Assembly: GCF_000835495.1 (NCBI RefSeq) | Contig: NW_015622545.1 | Span: 4,356,042-4,420,041 of the forward strand | Source: Cladophialophora immunda | Taxonomy: Eukaryota > Ascomycota > Eurotiomycetes > Chaetothyriales > Herpotrichiellaceae | Length of the DNA: 64,000 nt | Direction: 5' to 3' | Part shown: positions 41,388 to 52,767 of the stretch, one piece after another | Layout: each line of letters starts with the position of its first letter | How positions within the stretch are numbered: position 1 is the stretch's first letter | Made by a program: the position numbers and the translations under genes | The notes under the pieces: model-generated | Database searches by the model: none | Told to the model about the DNA's origin: nothing | The model's input: the letters and a program-made list of their open reading frames with translations, nothing else

Positions 41388-41869
41388 GGCTACAGTATCG
41401 TACTTGGGATTTGATGATCTCGCGTCTTGATAATCTCCTGGGCTTGTCTTAAAAAGGGACTGAGAATCTTTTCTTTCGAGGACGATTGGAATTATTCTTT
41501 TATACCATTCTGTGATCTGAATTACCAATATATCAGCATAAATCCTCGACATCTGCCGTCGGATAGACATGTTCTGACAGGCAATGGTGTTTCGGGAGGC
41601 TGCCAACCGATTGGTGCGCTGTTTCCACCTAATTATATTCCCCCCGCTTTCTGACCACCCACATTGTGGTGTGGAGAGTCGAACTTACCACTCCCGCATC
41701 CTCCTCCCGCTTAATACGAAGAGCCCCGGTTTCCCTCGACCCGCGGTCCGTCTTCATCATATCTACACATAGCATGGGAATCGGAAACTTGGAACCGCGC
41801 TCTTCCCCAAGTTTGGCAGCTTGACTGGCCCGCTACATCGCTTCCCGACCGCCAAGGTCTGTGTTCGCC
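41388..41869. promoter_or_regulatory. Shared divergent promoter, P450 / Zn2Cys6 regulator
   Basis: 482 bp lie between the two ATGs. A TATAAAAG on the minus strand serves the P450. Confidence 0.5.
41497..41504 (-). promoter_or_regulatory. TATA box, P450 gene
   Basis: TATAAAAG on the minus strand, about 110 bp upstream of the P450 ATG. Confidence 0.5.
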
Positions 41870-44559
41870 ATGTCGCCAGAGTCTTTGATGAAGCGTCGCC
41901 GAACTGAACTAGCCTGCTCCAGCTGCCGGCACAGGAAGCACCGCGTAAGGCTCTCTGCTTGAAGATTACTTGCTGACTAGACACTACCGCAACCTCTTCA
42001 CCTCCTATCTCAAATCTTCGTTGACTCTTTTGCAGTGTGACGGCGCCCGACCAAAATGTGCTTCCTGTCGACTTAAGCGTCTGGAATGTGTGTATGAGCC
42101 ACCTCCTCGCGTGCAAGGGCCAAGCGAGAAAAAAGGTGCTGGAATGTATGTTTCTACCAGCGATTGGCCAGATATCTCGCCTAAAAGGAGTATAGGACAC
42201 TGTTACGCCTTCCTCAGTCTGCGGCCTTGCCAAACACCCAGGAAAACCGAGGCGCTACAAACGTCGGGCTTAACCAGCAGCATACCCGAAGCCAGCAACA
42301 ACCCGAAAATGAGGGCAGGTCAAGCTCTCGAGACGAATCCGCAATGCCACCACCAGACGAATCTTACTTGAAGACTCCTAGATCCCTAGCACAGGGGCAG
42401 GCAGTCACAGTCGACGATGACGGTCTCCCAGATGTGCTCGCAACTGCCACCTTCAGCGATATGCCGGATGCCGATATGGGTTATTTTGGTGGGCTCATTC
42501 ATTTCCGCCATCCTCTTACCAGAAGCTGACATTCGCTTTCAGGACCATCGTCGAACCACTTTCTCTTCCGCTCCCTTACTGATGTATTTGTCAAGATTTC
42601 AAGGATCTTTGTTGTGGGAGAAGTGCAAAGTCACGAACAACCCCCGATCATTCCACAGAGACAGACGAGTGAGAGTGCACCGGCACACACCGATCTAAGG
42701 AAAACAAGCGATCGAGATTACCGACCGGATGGCGGTGGCATATGCTACGCCTTACCTCGGTATCAGGATGCGATCTTACTGATTAATCACTACTTTGCTA
42801 CAGTTGGTCTTGTGTTACCGTACGTGGACAAGGCTGCATTGGTATCTCAGTACCTCCAGGCCAGCGGTCAAAGACCTCCTCACTTCCGGCGAGGGTTTTT
42901 CGCATTAATATCTATCGTTTGGGCGCTCGCACTCAACTCTCTAGGCAATCCGCAGGCCGAGACTTACTATCAGAGGGCCTTGACCGTACTTAATCCGCGA
43001 TGTCTGCGAGGATCAAGTCTGGAAATCGGTCAGCATTGAAGTTCTCCCAATTGATGATACGTTGAAGCTCTGACTCGATTCCAGTCCAAGCTCTACTCTT
43101 AATTATAGCTTACCAGCAGAACAGCCAGCGCTCGATAAGCAGTTGGACGACACATGCTCTAGCTGTAAAGGCTGCGATACAGCACGGACTTCACTCACCC
43201 ACTACTCGGAGTGGCCAGGTTCAGACTACTGGAGATCTGATGGAACGTCTTTGGGCCGGGATTGTCTTCAACGATGGGTAAAGACACCTCTTCCACGCTT
43301 AGGTAAAAGCTTAGTGGTATTAGGATACTGGGTTCCGCTCTGGGAAGACCCGGTCTTGTCCATCCTCGATTCCTGCGGTACCAGCCATCTCAGAGACTCC
43401 GAAATCCATACCGTCCAAAAGGTGCGGTTTCCACTGAGCCGATAGGTGGACATGCTTACCTTTACTCACTCACGTGGGAGAAACCTTCCATCTATTCTAA
43501 ACACATCTAACGTCCATATAGGTCTTCCTCAACGCTACTGGCCTCGATAATCGAAGTGATGTACAATGATAACATTGGACTTTCGGAGCCACGCAGTGTG
43601 TCAGAATCACTACATGATTATGGTCTACTAATGGGTCGCTTACAAGAATGGCGCGAGGGTCTCGACCACTTTGGTGGCCTTGCCTCCTCCGGGGATCTCA
43701 AGCCTTTGGCGAATTGTTCTTTGGAACCGTTAAGGTTGCGCATTCTTTTGTCCATTCACTATTACCGCCTCTACTTTATGATAAGTTGGCCTGTTCTTAT
43801 CGCGCTGGTCGGCATGCTAGTGGAAGATCAGATAAACTCATCTCCTGAACGGTCCGACCTTTGGAATGATCTTGCGGTAGTGGCCAAAAGCGATTGGAAA
43901 GTCGCAAATGAGCTCAACGAAGTGATCAACACAATAACTGCGTGCACGGAGCCGTTCTTGCATTCGAACGCGGCGTGGTTCACCTGCAATTACACATGTG
44001 AGTGCGAACATATTCCCTATTCCTGCAGGGGGCATATCAACATATACTAATCTATGAGCGCAATATTCACAGCACTGACTGTATGCCTTCACGTTTTCGT
44101 CTTACTGTTAGCATGCAGTCAAGACAAAGACAACAACCTCGGATTTTCCATGCTAGAGGCCCGATCGGCGATCGAGTCGAGTCTGAATAATTTGAAATTG
44201 TTGGAACGAACCAGTTTGATGTCCTACAAAGCTCGTCGATGCTTACTCAAGTTGATGGGAGCGTTTGATGCATTACGTAAGTCTCTCGCATATATCTTCC
44301 TCTCTTTTTGGTGAGAGTTGTGTTCGGCCTGTTCAGAGGCTCGCGGCTCGCCACATTGTACAAAAGACCGATATCTCACAATTGGGCAGTGGAACAAGAG
44401 CGAGATTCGCCTCTTCGACTAGCAAGTGACGGAGACATGGACGTTCCTGAGTTCATCCAAAGTTCAGCCAATGAGTTCCTCTTTGAAACGAGTCTTGACG
44501 ACTTCTTGAACAGCGATGTTGGATCTTACAGCGACGACAATTGGTTCGGAAGTACCTGA
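41870..44559 (+). CDS. Zn2Cys6 transcription factor with fungal-specific regulatory domain
   Basis: I propose nine exons: 41870-41944, 42036-42145, 42196-42488, 42543-43028, 43085-43277, 43324-43473, 43522-43997, 44112-44276 and 44339-44559, giving 722 residues. The zinc cluster has Cys16, 19, 26, 33, 36 and 43, split by intron 1 just before Cys26. The linker ends in YFGPSSN, typical of the family. The PF04082-type domain is clear across junctions: ...ETYYQRALTVLN; IVQALLLIIAYQQNSQ; WTTHALAVKAAIQHGLHSP; ERLWAGIVFND; then GRP and ASIIEVMYNDNIG. The C-terminus is acidic (SLDDFLNSDVGSYSDDNW), a possible activation region. Several donors are weak (gtgggc, gtcagc), so junctions of exons 2/3, 5/6 and 7/8 are less sure. 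It probably controls the adjacent P450 and/or MFS gene. Confidence 0.75.
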
Positions 44560-44893
44560 TTGCTCTTCACTCAAGTTTCGGCAAGATGCCTTGCTATAGT
44601 CAAAGACCAGTTCCACCTCCAGGCATACATTGACTAACATTTACCGAGATTCAAACGTGTCCGAATGATGTGTAACGAGTATGGTTACCCATTTTTCCAG
44701 CATGACTTTCAAAAATAACTCCCTTATTTGCGTCTTTCTTCGTAAATATCCACCATAGCATAGCTCCTACTCATACGTATTGAAGAACGTTAGAGGCCTC
44801 AGAAAGAGGCACAATAAGACCAACTATTTTCCAGACGCGCGCTGTATCCCCATCTCATGCGTAGGCGCTCCTGTTGATTGAGGCGGTGTTCAC
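44560..44893. other. Intergenic between convergent genes
   Basis: These are the 3' flanks of the regulator (+) and the MFS gene (-). Nothing coding is seen. Confidence 0.45.
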
Positions 44894-46664
44894 TCAACGG
44901 AACATATATCCCTTCCATTGAAGATATATCGTGGGTAGGACACTCACGGTGACCAAGAGCGCAACAACGATGCCGGCAGAAGCGTACAGGCCGGTATTCT
45001 CGATCATCTCGGGGAACCTGTTACGGCCTCAAGTTAGTAAAGGTTGCTCGGTGTCTCAATAACGGCGTTTGGATATGCCTCCGCCGAGTACACACTTACC
45101 AAAAAGGGCCAATGAATCCCCAAGTCTGCCTCACAAAGGTGATGAAGACGCCAACCGAGGCCGCCTCCTCACGGTAGCAATCCACCGCGTAGGTAATCAT
45201 GACAGTGGTAACAATCTGTACGCCTGCATACCCAATTCCAGCGCCGATCAGAGGAGTGACGTTCCACTTGTCCGATGCTCTACCAATCTGGACCAGGAAG
45301 ACCACGACGCCGCAAATGCTGAGGAGGTGTCCGATATGGCTGAGCCACAGCCGATACTCGGGCTCCGGGCGTTTGAGATGCCGGCGTTCGCGTCTCAGCA
45401 TCCACTTGTCCGACATGAGGCCGCCGATTTGTTCACCTAGGATTGCCCCGATCATGAAAGAGATATTTTGCAGACCAATCTGTTGTGTGTCCAGGCCGAA
45501 TTTCACCACGAAGATTTGCGGGACCTCGATTGTGGGGAGCACCCCTGCAAGGAGAAATACCATTGAGTAGACTGCCGCAGGGACGACGACGCAAACTCGG
45601 CGGGCCATCGCCAGCGGCCGTAAGAAGTCCCAGATAGTAAGGGGCGTGGGGTCGATACGGCGGAAAGAAAAGTACTCTCGTCCCAATGTTGAGTTCCGTG
45701 TGATTGTCAGAGTGTTGCCGGAGGTATGGCTGCGCATATAGAGAGTTTCCGGCCCCAGGAACAAATACAGCACAAATTGGACGCCGTTGATCTGTAGCAT
45801 AGGTTAGCTCCCGATATTGCGGCACAATATCCACGTACTAAACAGCACGTGTGGCGATACTACTCACGATACAGAGAATCCAATATATCCACCGGTAGCT
45901 TAGTCGTTCCGCCACAAAGCCCATGATGAACGGGGCCGAGGGTACTCCCATTGTCACCATGATTGTCCAAACCCCGATGTACCTGGCGCGTTGCTTCTTG
46001 AAGAATGTTTCTGCCACGACAGCGCTTCCGATGGCAGCTGCAGGGCTGATAAACCATGCGGTGATGGCGCGGCACAAGCCCATTGTGGCGTAGGTGGAGC
46101 TCTTTGCACATCCCACATTGCCTAAAAGGCTGCACAAAAGGGAAAGTAGGAAGATAGGGCGACGACCGAATCTATCGGCTAGGGGCTTCCAGAATAAAGG
46201 GGCGCCGCCCAAGACGGCGATGACAAGCGAAGTCAGGTAGCTCGCACGCTGGAGCGAAACGCCGAGATCCAAACCAATCTCGAAGAAGGCAGATTGGATA
46301 GCCCCTGCCGTAAACGTTGCCATCATCGCATGAAAGCTGACAAGAGCAAGGTTCGTGATTTTCTGGAGAGCGAGACCATCAGCGAGTGTTCAAAAGGGAA
46401 TATAGGAGATCTCGATGCACTCACCTTCCACATTGGCCAATTGTATGGATCCGCGTCATCCATGGACGGGATCGGGTCAAGTTCCAATGTACCATGCACT
46501 CGTAGAAGATATTCTCGATGTTCCGGCGACAATGTATGAATGGCTTCTTCTTTGTCGATCGGAACGCCGTGCTGGCTAGCTTCAATTTTTGGATGATCCT
46601 CTAGATCTTGATTTGTACTGGAGTCGTGTTCTCCTTCAACATGTTGGGTGATATTTTTATCCAT
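44894..46664 (-). CDS. MFS transporter, drug:H+ antiporter-1 type (HOL-like)
   Basis: Exons on the minus strand are 46664-46425, 46362-45868, 45791-45100 and 45017-44894, giving 516 residues; introns are 62, 76 and 82 nt. The start is the first ATG in frame (MDKNITQHV). The cytosolic N-terminus ends in DPYNWPMWKK, the classic lead-in to TM1 of this family. About 12 hydrophobic segments follow. Motif A reads ADRFGRRPI in loop 2-3. Exon 4 supplies the last span and the tail YLQWKGYMF. Family members export drugs, toxins, polyamines or siderophore-like compounds. Together with the P450 and regulator next door it looks like the exporter or importer of a small-molecule cluster. Confidence 0.87.
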
Positions 46665-46779
46665 TTCGGTTTTGACAGCGTTGGAATTATAGACACCAGT
46701 GAAAGACAACTTGCCTCTACTGACAGTCAGGAACACAACATGAGGAACACCAAATCATTGCCAGGAACCCCGCCATTCT

Positions 46780-46788
46780 TATATATAT
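46780..46788 (-). promoter_or_regulatory. TATA box, MFS gene
   Basis: A TATATATA run about 115 bp upstream of the ATG at 46664. Confidence 0.45.
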
Positions 46789-47921
46789 CAAAGCAAAAAC
46801 CCTCCCACGCCTGAAAGGCAAGGCTAGAGTGTGGGATGCGGAGATCTGGAAGCACATTACGGAGAAATCGTGGGGACCACCGGATAATGATGCGGGAGCC
46901 GATCGGGAAGCCCTCGTTTGATAGGCTGGTGTGGACGTTCGTCCGGGGAGGAGGGACCCACCTTGGGACCCGATCGGGTCTGTGGTGCTTCACATATCCC
47001 CATTGTGTGGAAAGGACTCGGGAGGATCTTTTGTGACGGACACTCCTCCTTATCTGCGAGAGTCTCGCCTGCCTCGCTGCGTGGGCAATGCTCTGAGACT
47101 GCCATTACAATTGCATTACTCCAATTGCATCTATTCCTTTAATCCCCACTGCGTTCGAGCATCACCGAACCCCGACGTCCATCCTTTTACCCTCATCAGA
47201 CAAGTCAATTTGCGCAAGGCAAGAAAGACGGTCTGCTGAATCATCAGAAGTGGCTCTTGCTCTAGCCTCACGCCTTATCCTTTAGTGGGCACTGTCATTC
47301 CCTTGCAACTCGCCATCGGTAATTGTCGAGATAATGAACGCAGTTTCCTCAAATACCGCCCAAAGATTTGCGTTCCGAATGGCTGCCACTTCTTGCACAG
47401 CGCACAAGGTGTGTTCACTGTAGAGGCCACTTCATTGACTCAGATCTGGCCAGACCTTGTCACCGTTCAAAGAATCTTTCGCCTGACTCAATATCATCCA
47501 AATCTTAGGAGAGGGTGCTTGGTCTGTTGGCGGGAGGCCATTCCCAGGGATCGCTGGACTGGCTGGGGAGAACAGGCTTGCGGCAGAGGCCTCGAAATAA
47601 CGCAACCTAGCTCTAGCTCCAGTATCTGATCATTCAAGGGGGTGGTGAAGTGGAAGAGTGTTGATATACTCGGAGGAGAGGCTTGTCGAACAATGCAAGT
47701 TCTGCACAACATACGATGCAAAATTGTACACTATGAGCTCTACAGACTAGGGATACCTGAACCGATGACAATATAACAATTGGAGAGGACAATGCCCCAT
47801 ATCACTTGGGACGACCGCTCCTTCGGGCAACACCCGGAAAAGTTGCTGCTCCATCCTCAGAGAATCAACTTCAGTCTACCTCGACCAATCCCGTCGTAAA
47901 TTTGTTCAGGCAGCTTTCGCC

Positions 47922-47939
47922 TTTTTTTTTTTTTTTTTT
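47922..47939 (+). repeat. T18 homopolymer
   Basis: Eighteen consecutive T in the long gap; no target-site duplication or element body was recognised around it. Confidence 0.85.
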
Positions 47940-48710
47940 CAAAAGGGATAGGGTCTGTTAAGACATCTCGCAATCAACTTCTCTCTGGATTGAAGCATTT
48001 TGGCCAAGTTTGCGCAAAATTCAAAAATCACTCGGACCTGGCTTGTTGTGGCCATCTCTCCAGCTAAAAGAGACCGAGACGCTGACCTGGTGAGGCTCTT
48101 GTACTAAGTCACTAGAGTATGAAAGAGGCAAGTACAACCATTCCGCAAGAGGAAATGAGCCCTCTTGCTACTTGGATGACTGGACTCAACATCACGGCGG
48201 CTGAGGGATGTCATAGCTTCTTGAGCCAGGGGCTCGTCTCTCGGCTCATCGCTGGAAGGTAGACTAGGAGGAAGTCATATATTGGATTACGTACGAAAGA
48301 ACCTCCGGAGCATTCAGGCCCTAGGATTTGATCCACGACGAGGCGGCCAAGCCAGGCGCATGAACGGTTGTCAAGAAATAATCCAGCACTGTTTGCGCTC
48401 GGTGTGCTAAATCTAGTTAGGCTAGAAGGGGCTTGCATTTACAGACTAACCATTCTTGGAGTGCCGCGCGCTCGTTCCTGATGCGGATTAGTATCAGCTC
48501 GACAGCGGGAACCAATCTATATCACCGCGCGACAATCAGAAACAAGAAATTGGGATGCCTGGGACCAAACTCAAGACAGCTGATCTTCATGGTGTGACTT
48601 GATTTCCACTGTTGCACGCAGGAATTCCAGCGTCATAGCTTACAAATCGGTTCAACTACACTCGACGTGCCGGAGTGTTAACCTCCCGAAGGATGGCAGA
48701 GGGACATGCG

Positions 48711-48718
48711 TATAAATA
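48711..48718 (+). promoter_or_regulatory. TATA box, NmrA-like gene
   Basis: TATAAATA about 130 bp upstream of the ATG at 48842. Confidence 0.55.
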
Positions 48719-48841
48719 CAGGCCGTCTGGAAGGTGAGCAGGAGAACTCAATTCTCAACTCCAAGTCAAAGCTCGCCTCGAACTTGCCAGGTTCCTCCAC
48801 CTATCTCGACCTAAGTTTATTGTTTCCACAACATCGGAGTC

Positions 48842-49989
48842 ATGGTTACCGTCGCAGTCGCTGGAGGCACTGGTAATGTGGGCCGCACAATCGTTGATGC
48901 GTTGAAGGAGAGCCCCGAACACGAAGTCATTGTTCTGACACGCACAGTAAGTGGTTATCACAATGTATATTCTGGTTCTGCGGTTGTTACTCACCCAACA
49001 ATCCATAGGAACCCAAGGACCAGGAGCTGGGTGTCCCTGTCTTTGCCGTGGACTACGGAGATGTCGAGTCAGTCTCTCACATACTCGAGGCAAACAACGT
49101 CCATACCGTCATATCTGCCCTTAGTATCAGGGGTCCTGTAGAGGGCGCGTCTGAAATTAGCCTTGTGAAGGCAGCAGCAAAAGCCGGACCGACAAAGCGT
49201 TTCATGGCGAGTGAATATGGTACTCCGGCCCCTGTCGAGAAGTTAGTAACATTCACCATCTCAGCTTTGTTCCCCCTAACAAGTGACTGAGACATGAGCT
49301 AACAAAGCTTTACCGACGAGACAGAAGTCTACAATTACCTCAGCATGAACACCGTCTCGCAACGATAGCCGAGTTGAAGAAGACGGACCTCGAGTGGACC
49401 AGAGTTCACAATGGCTACTTCCTGGACTATTTCGGCATACCCTACATCGAGAGCTACATGACCCCAGTCGCATTTGCAATTGACATGGCCAACAAAGCTG
49501 CTGCAATACCGGGCACGGGCGACGACATGGTGTCGTTCACGTACACAAAGGATTTGGCAAAGTTTGTCGTTGCGTCCCTGGGCCTGCACCAATGGGACGA
49601 GTCTATGTTCTGCTATGGAGATAAGGTGACGTGGAACGAGTTTCTGGGTATCGCGGAAGAAGTGAGAGGTCGGTCTATCTGGTTTTGGCAACATTTTTTG
49701 ATTTCTACGGAAGCACTGACATGGGTAATCACCCTCAGGTTCCAAGTTCACCGTAACCTACGACAGCGTGGAGAAGCTTGCCAGCGGTGAAATCACCGAG
49801 CTGCCCTCTCACCCCACGGTTTACCCTTTCTTTCCGAAACCGCTTTTCCAGCAATACTTTGGCAAGTTTGGACTGTACGTTACGCAAGGTCTGTTCGATT
49901 TCCCCGAAGACACGACTCTGAACAAGAAATTTCCCGAGATCAAAACAACCACGGTCAGAGAGATGCTCAGTGTCTGGGTTGGCAAGTAG
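48842..49989 (+). CDS. NmrA-like / isoflavone-reductase-like NAD(P)-binding protein
   Basis: Exons are 48842-48946, 49009-49241, 49292-49668 and 49739-49989, giving 321 residues; introns are 62, 50 and 70 nt. The Rossmann motif is GGTGNVGR at the N-terminus (MVTVAVAGGTGNVG). Later family blocks are RFMASEYGTP, TDLEWTRVHNGYFLDYFG, VSFTYTKDLAKFVVASL and FGLYVTQGLFDFPEDTTLN. Intron 2 has an alternative solution (donor gtaaca eight bases into exon 2's tail); I chose gttagt...actgag because it keeps the frame and has a ctaac branch site. Members are atypical SDRs, either redox-sensing regulators or reductases of aromatic compounds. It is convergent with the next regulator gene (172 bp). Confidence 0.82.
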
Positions 49990-50162
49990 TGTTGCTTCAG
50001 AAAGACTGAGAACAGAGGGCTTGTCGACTTGCTGCTCACACATTTTGGGGTGTTTTACTAGCAAGCAGGGTGGGAGGGCAGAGCATCCAACATCATCATA
50101 GTGTCACAATGGCTGAGAATGTTTTATTTCGAGCCATTGCCAATATTCGCCTGATTTGATCC

Positions 50163-51974
50163 CTAAACCAGCAACGCAGGCGTGCCCAGGACTCGGAAAC
50201 AAGCCGCAAGATCCCACGTCTGACTATCCAGGACGTCGCGATTCTCCCACACTCGTTCCATGATTTTCCTCGCCTCCTCCAGCGCACCAACCAAGCTGAG
50301 TCCGTCCATGCTTGTCAGCAAGTGTCGAAATTCCTGTTCTTGATCGCCCGCCTCTGACATACAGCCGGCCACGCAGAGCGGCCAAGCCAGTGTCCGCAGA
50401 TGATCAGGGCAGCCTACCCCTCGTAGGAGATCCAGAATTCGAGACACGCCGGAGCGGACTTCTGCGTTAGAGGGCTGCCAGCCAGAAACAACTACCGCGA
50501 GGTATATATGGGCCGCGCAGGCCCCAATCCGGGTGTGGGTCGTGGACTGCTCGGAAAGGCCACCTTTTAGGTAAGATCGCAAGTTGAAAGAGGTGGCCTT
50601 TCCAGGGATTGCTGTTGACCTGTCGAGGGTTGACATCCCGTCATCAAGAGTACGGGATATTTGGTTCGCCCGGCCCACCAGTTCAATCATTGACAAACTC
50701 GCAGCCTTTTTCATATCCTTTTTCCATGCATTCAGAACACTTATCTGACTGATTGCGAGCAGAACCCAGTTCTGACAGCCCACGAGGCCCGACAACCGGA
50801 GTGGAACCAGGCCAAAATCTGGCTCGCCATTGTCTTGAGCGTCAAGAAGATGTGGGTGGCACTCAAGTAACCGAGGCGGCTGCTCCAGGGCCGTGCTGGC
50901 AATAATATCGATGAAGACCAAGAGGCCCGCGAAGAACCGAAATCCGGCCTGCTCTGGGCTCCAGATGTAGTAGCCTCCATGGTCGGCGCCGAAGCGAAGA
51001 GGTAGAGCTATTGCATCAAGAGCGGCAAGCAGCTTGGGTGCCGACCCTGTCGTGGTATCGCTGTGCCATATCTCTTCAAAGAGAGCGAGCGCCGGCGTCA
51101 GATGGAGATTCCAATCGGCGGCGCTGCTGAGCGCTATCTCGAACATCAGAAACTGACTGATGCTCTCCATGACCCGTGCTTTTTCAACGACAGTAGACTG
51201 CGGGCCGCGAAGCCTGAGATCATGGATGTCGTGCTGGATCATCTCAAAGCACATATCCGTTTGCCTCCCCACTTTCTCCCAGAGCTGGTGTTTGCACGCC
51301 CCGTGTTGCCCTGGGTATGTCTCGATCAGCGTAAAGATGAAGAAGTACGCACTCAAGCTCATCACGGAATGGAAAGCCACTCGGCTGCGTCTCAGAAGTG
51401 CGAGCACCCAGCTACGGCCGGTTTCTTGAAACCCGGGTCGATAGAAGGGGAACAGGAGGGGGAACACGTAGTCCAAGTATTTGGCCAGAAAGTCGATGTC
51501 GAAATCCCGGCCCCATGCCAGCATGGGGTGACGGTCGTGGACTTGCTCGTATTCGTCGAGAAACCCAAGCACGGACGCCATCCACTGTCCCCTATCGGCC
51601 TCCGTGGTTGAAGAGGACGTTGTGATATTGGGGTGTCTCGTGTGGACCGGCGGCTGTCCTCCTCCCGCCGGCTTGTGGGAAGTGGCCTGTCCTGACTCTA
51701 TGATGAAGTTCGGGGCTCCTGGATCGTCGGAGGTCGCTTGGGCTGTTTGCCTCCCTCGCCGGGCGTCGGCGTGTCGCTTGATCTGGGCTTTGATTTTCTC
51801 TGTCATTTCCCTCTGTCGCCTTCCTCTGTCCATCCAATCTGGCTTGACGGTACCACTGTGACAACAGATCTCTAACGAAGCGCAGTTCCTACATTTCGGT
51901 CTTGCCCCATCACACTTCTTTCGGCGGAGGCGACAAGTCCAGCAGCCACCTTCACTCTTGCCCTTGCCAGCCAT
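50163..51974 (-). CDS. Zn2Cys6 transcription factor
   Basis: Single exon, 603 residues, starting MAGKGKSEGG. The zinc cluster is CWTCRLRRKKCDGARPKC followed by RNC and a last Cys, with ligands Cys11, 14, 21, 28, 31 and 37 or 38. A basic linker with KIKAQIKRHADARRGR follows. The middle homology region (about 150-560) is helical and of the PF11951-like type (FDIDFLAKYLDYVFPLLFPFY). It is a nuclear DNA-binding regulator, probably recognising CGG-type half sites. It sits between the NmrA-like gene (convergent) and the sugar porter (same strand, downstream of that porter's 3' end), so its targets may be either. Confidence 0.88.
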   Translation of the reverse strand: MAGKGKSEGGCWTCRLRRKKCDGARPKCRNCASLEICCHSGTVKPDWMDRGRRQREMTEKIKAQIKRHADARRGRQTAQATSDDPGAPNFIIESGQATSHKPAGGGQPPVHTRHPNITTSSSTTEADRGQWMASVLGFLDEYEQVHDRHPMLAWGRDFDIDFLAKYLDYVFPLLFPFYRPGFQETGRSWVLALLRRSRVAFHSVMSLSAYFFIFTLIETYPGQHGACKHQLWEKVGRQTDMCFEMIQHDIHDLRLRGPQSTVVEKARVMESISQFLMFEIALSSAADWNLHLTPALALFEEIWHSDTTTGSAPKLLAALDAIALPLRFGADHGGYYIWSPEQAGFRFFAGLLVFIDIIASTALEQPPRLLECHPHLLDAQDNGEPDFGLVPLRLSGLVGCQNWVLLAISQISVLNAWKKDMKKAASLSMIELVGRANQISRTLDDGMSTLDRSTAIPGKATSFNLRSYLKGGLSEQSTTHTRIGACAAHIYLAVVVSGWQPSNAEVRSGVSRILDLLRGVGCPDHLRTLAWPLCVAGCMSEAGDQEQEFRHLLTSMDGLSLVGALEEARKIMERVWENRDVLDSQTWDLAACFRVLGTPALLV

Positions 51975-52767
51975 TGTCGGACGATCGCCTTGTTTGCTAT
52001 GGTTCCCGTTTGCTTACAGGTGATTTGTGAGAAGGAGAGGGTTGTCGTTCAAGGATTGGGGAGAGATTTCGGACTGGAGGGGCATCTGTTTCACCACGAA
52101 ATACAACCCCAGCTACCGACTTGCTTCGGGCGGCGATCTTAAGGCCAATCCTGTCTATTCACCCCATGCAGTCCGATGTATTACTCGATTAAACTGTGCT
52201 TTCAGCTGGATAGCTAGACCGTCAAACTCGAGTGCTTCAATGCTCAACCGCTCCGGCCGAAATGGCCGCAGCTCAAGCTGTCGATCAGCCGCCGGAAGCC
52301 AATTGCTCCGCGTCCGATTCTCGTAATTCGTTGATTGTTCCGAACGCTGCCACGCAGCTCTGGTGCTGTCCGCCCCAGCTGGAGAAGCCAAGCCAACTGT
52401 CACTCGCTGATCGGGATCTCGACAATTACTTCTCACAGCCTTGTTCGGCCATCTTTTGCCTCTTTTACTTCGTCACTTAATATTGCATTTCATAATGCCG
52501 AACTTGAGCATTAATGGAACGAGTATTTTCATCTTTCTAACCCCAAACGATGTGAACGGGACTTGTTCTTTGTTTCATGCACTCAATACAGCTTTCTTAC
52601 GTGTAAGGAGCTCCTAAATGATGGGACAAAGATAGGTTTTCGGGTTTTCAGACGAACACTATCATTTTTACGGTCAAAGTTGTCAACTCATCCACTAATT
52701 CTTCCAGTACATCCACCAACATGTTTCTAAAAGAAGGAGAAGAAACCCTACATATTCCTTCGACCAG
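51975..52767. other. Intergenic: promoter of regulator and 3' flank of sugar porter
   Basis: Both neighbours are on the minus strand. A CGGCC-gaaat-GGCCG palindrome lies at 52254-52268. Open frames of up to about 99 codons show no family features. Confidence 0.45.

Larger units (their letters stand above)
46665..48841. other. Longest gene-free gap (2.2 kb), divergent promoters, T18 run
   Basis: This gap separates the MFS (-) and NmrA-like (+) genes. Apart from two TATA boxes and an 18-base T run at 47922-47939 I see nothing coding. Open frames are short and overlapping. A CTCCGGAG palindrome lies at 48303-48310. Confidence 0.5.

Noticed and set aside
47922..47939. T18 run as the tail of a LINE or SINE
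   Set aside because: No element body, target-site duplication or reverse-transcriptase fragment was recognised beside it.
48211..48438. 75-codon minus-strand frame in the 2.2-kb gap
   Set aside because: It looks somewhat protein-like, but it is short, without homology I can name, and has no clear splice partners.
52254..52268. CGGCC-gaaat-GGCCG palindrome upstream of the 603-residue regulator as an autoregulatory site
   Set aside because: It can be read as CGG-N9-CCG, but such motifs are frequent by chance and it is a single copy.
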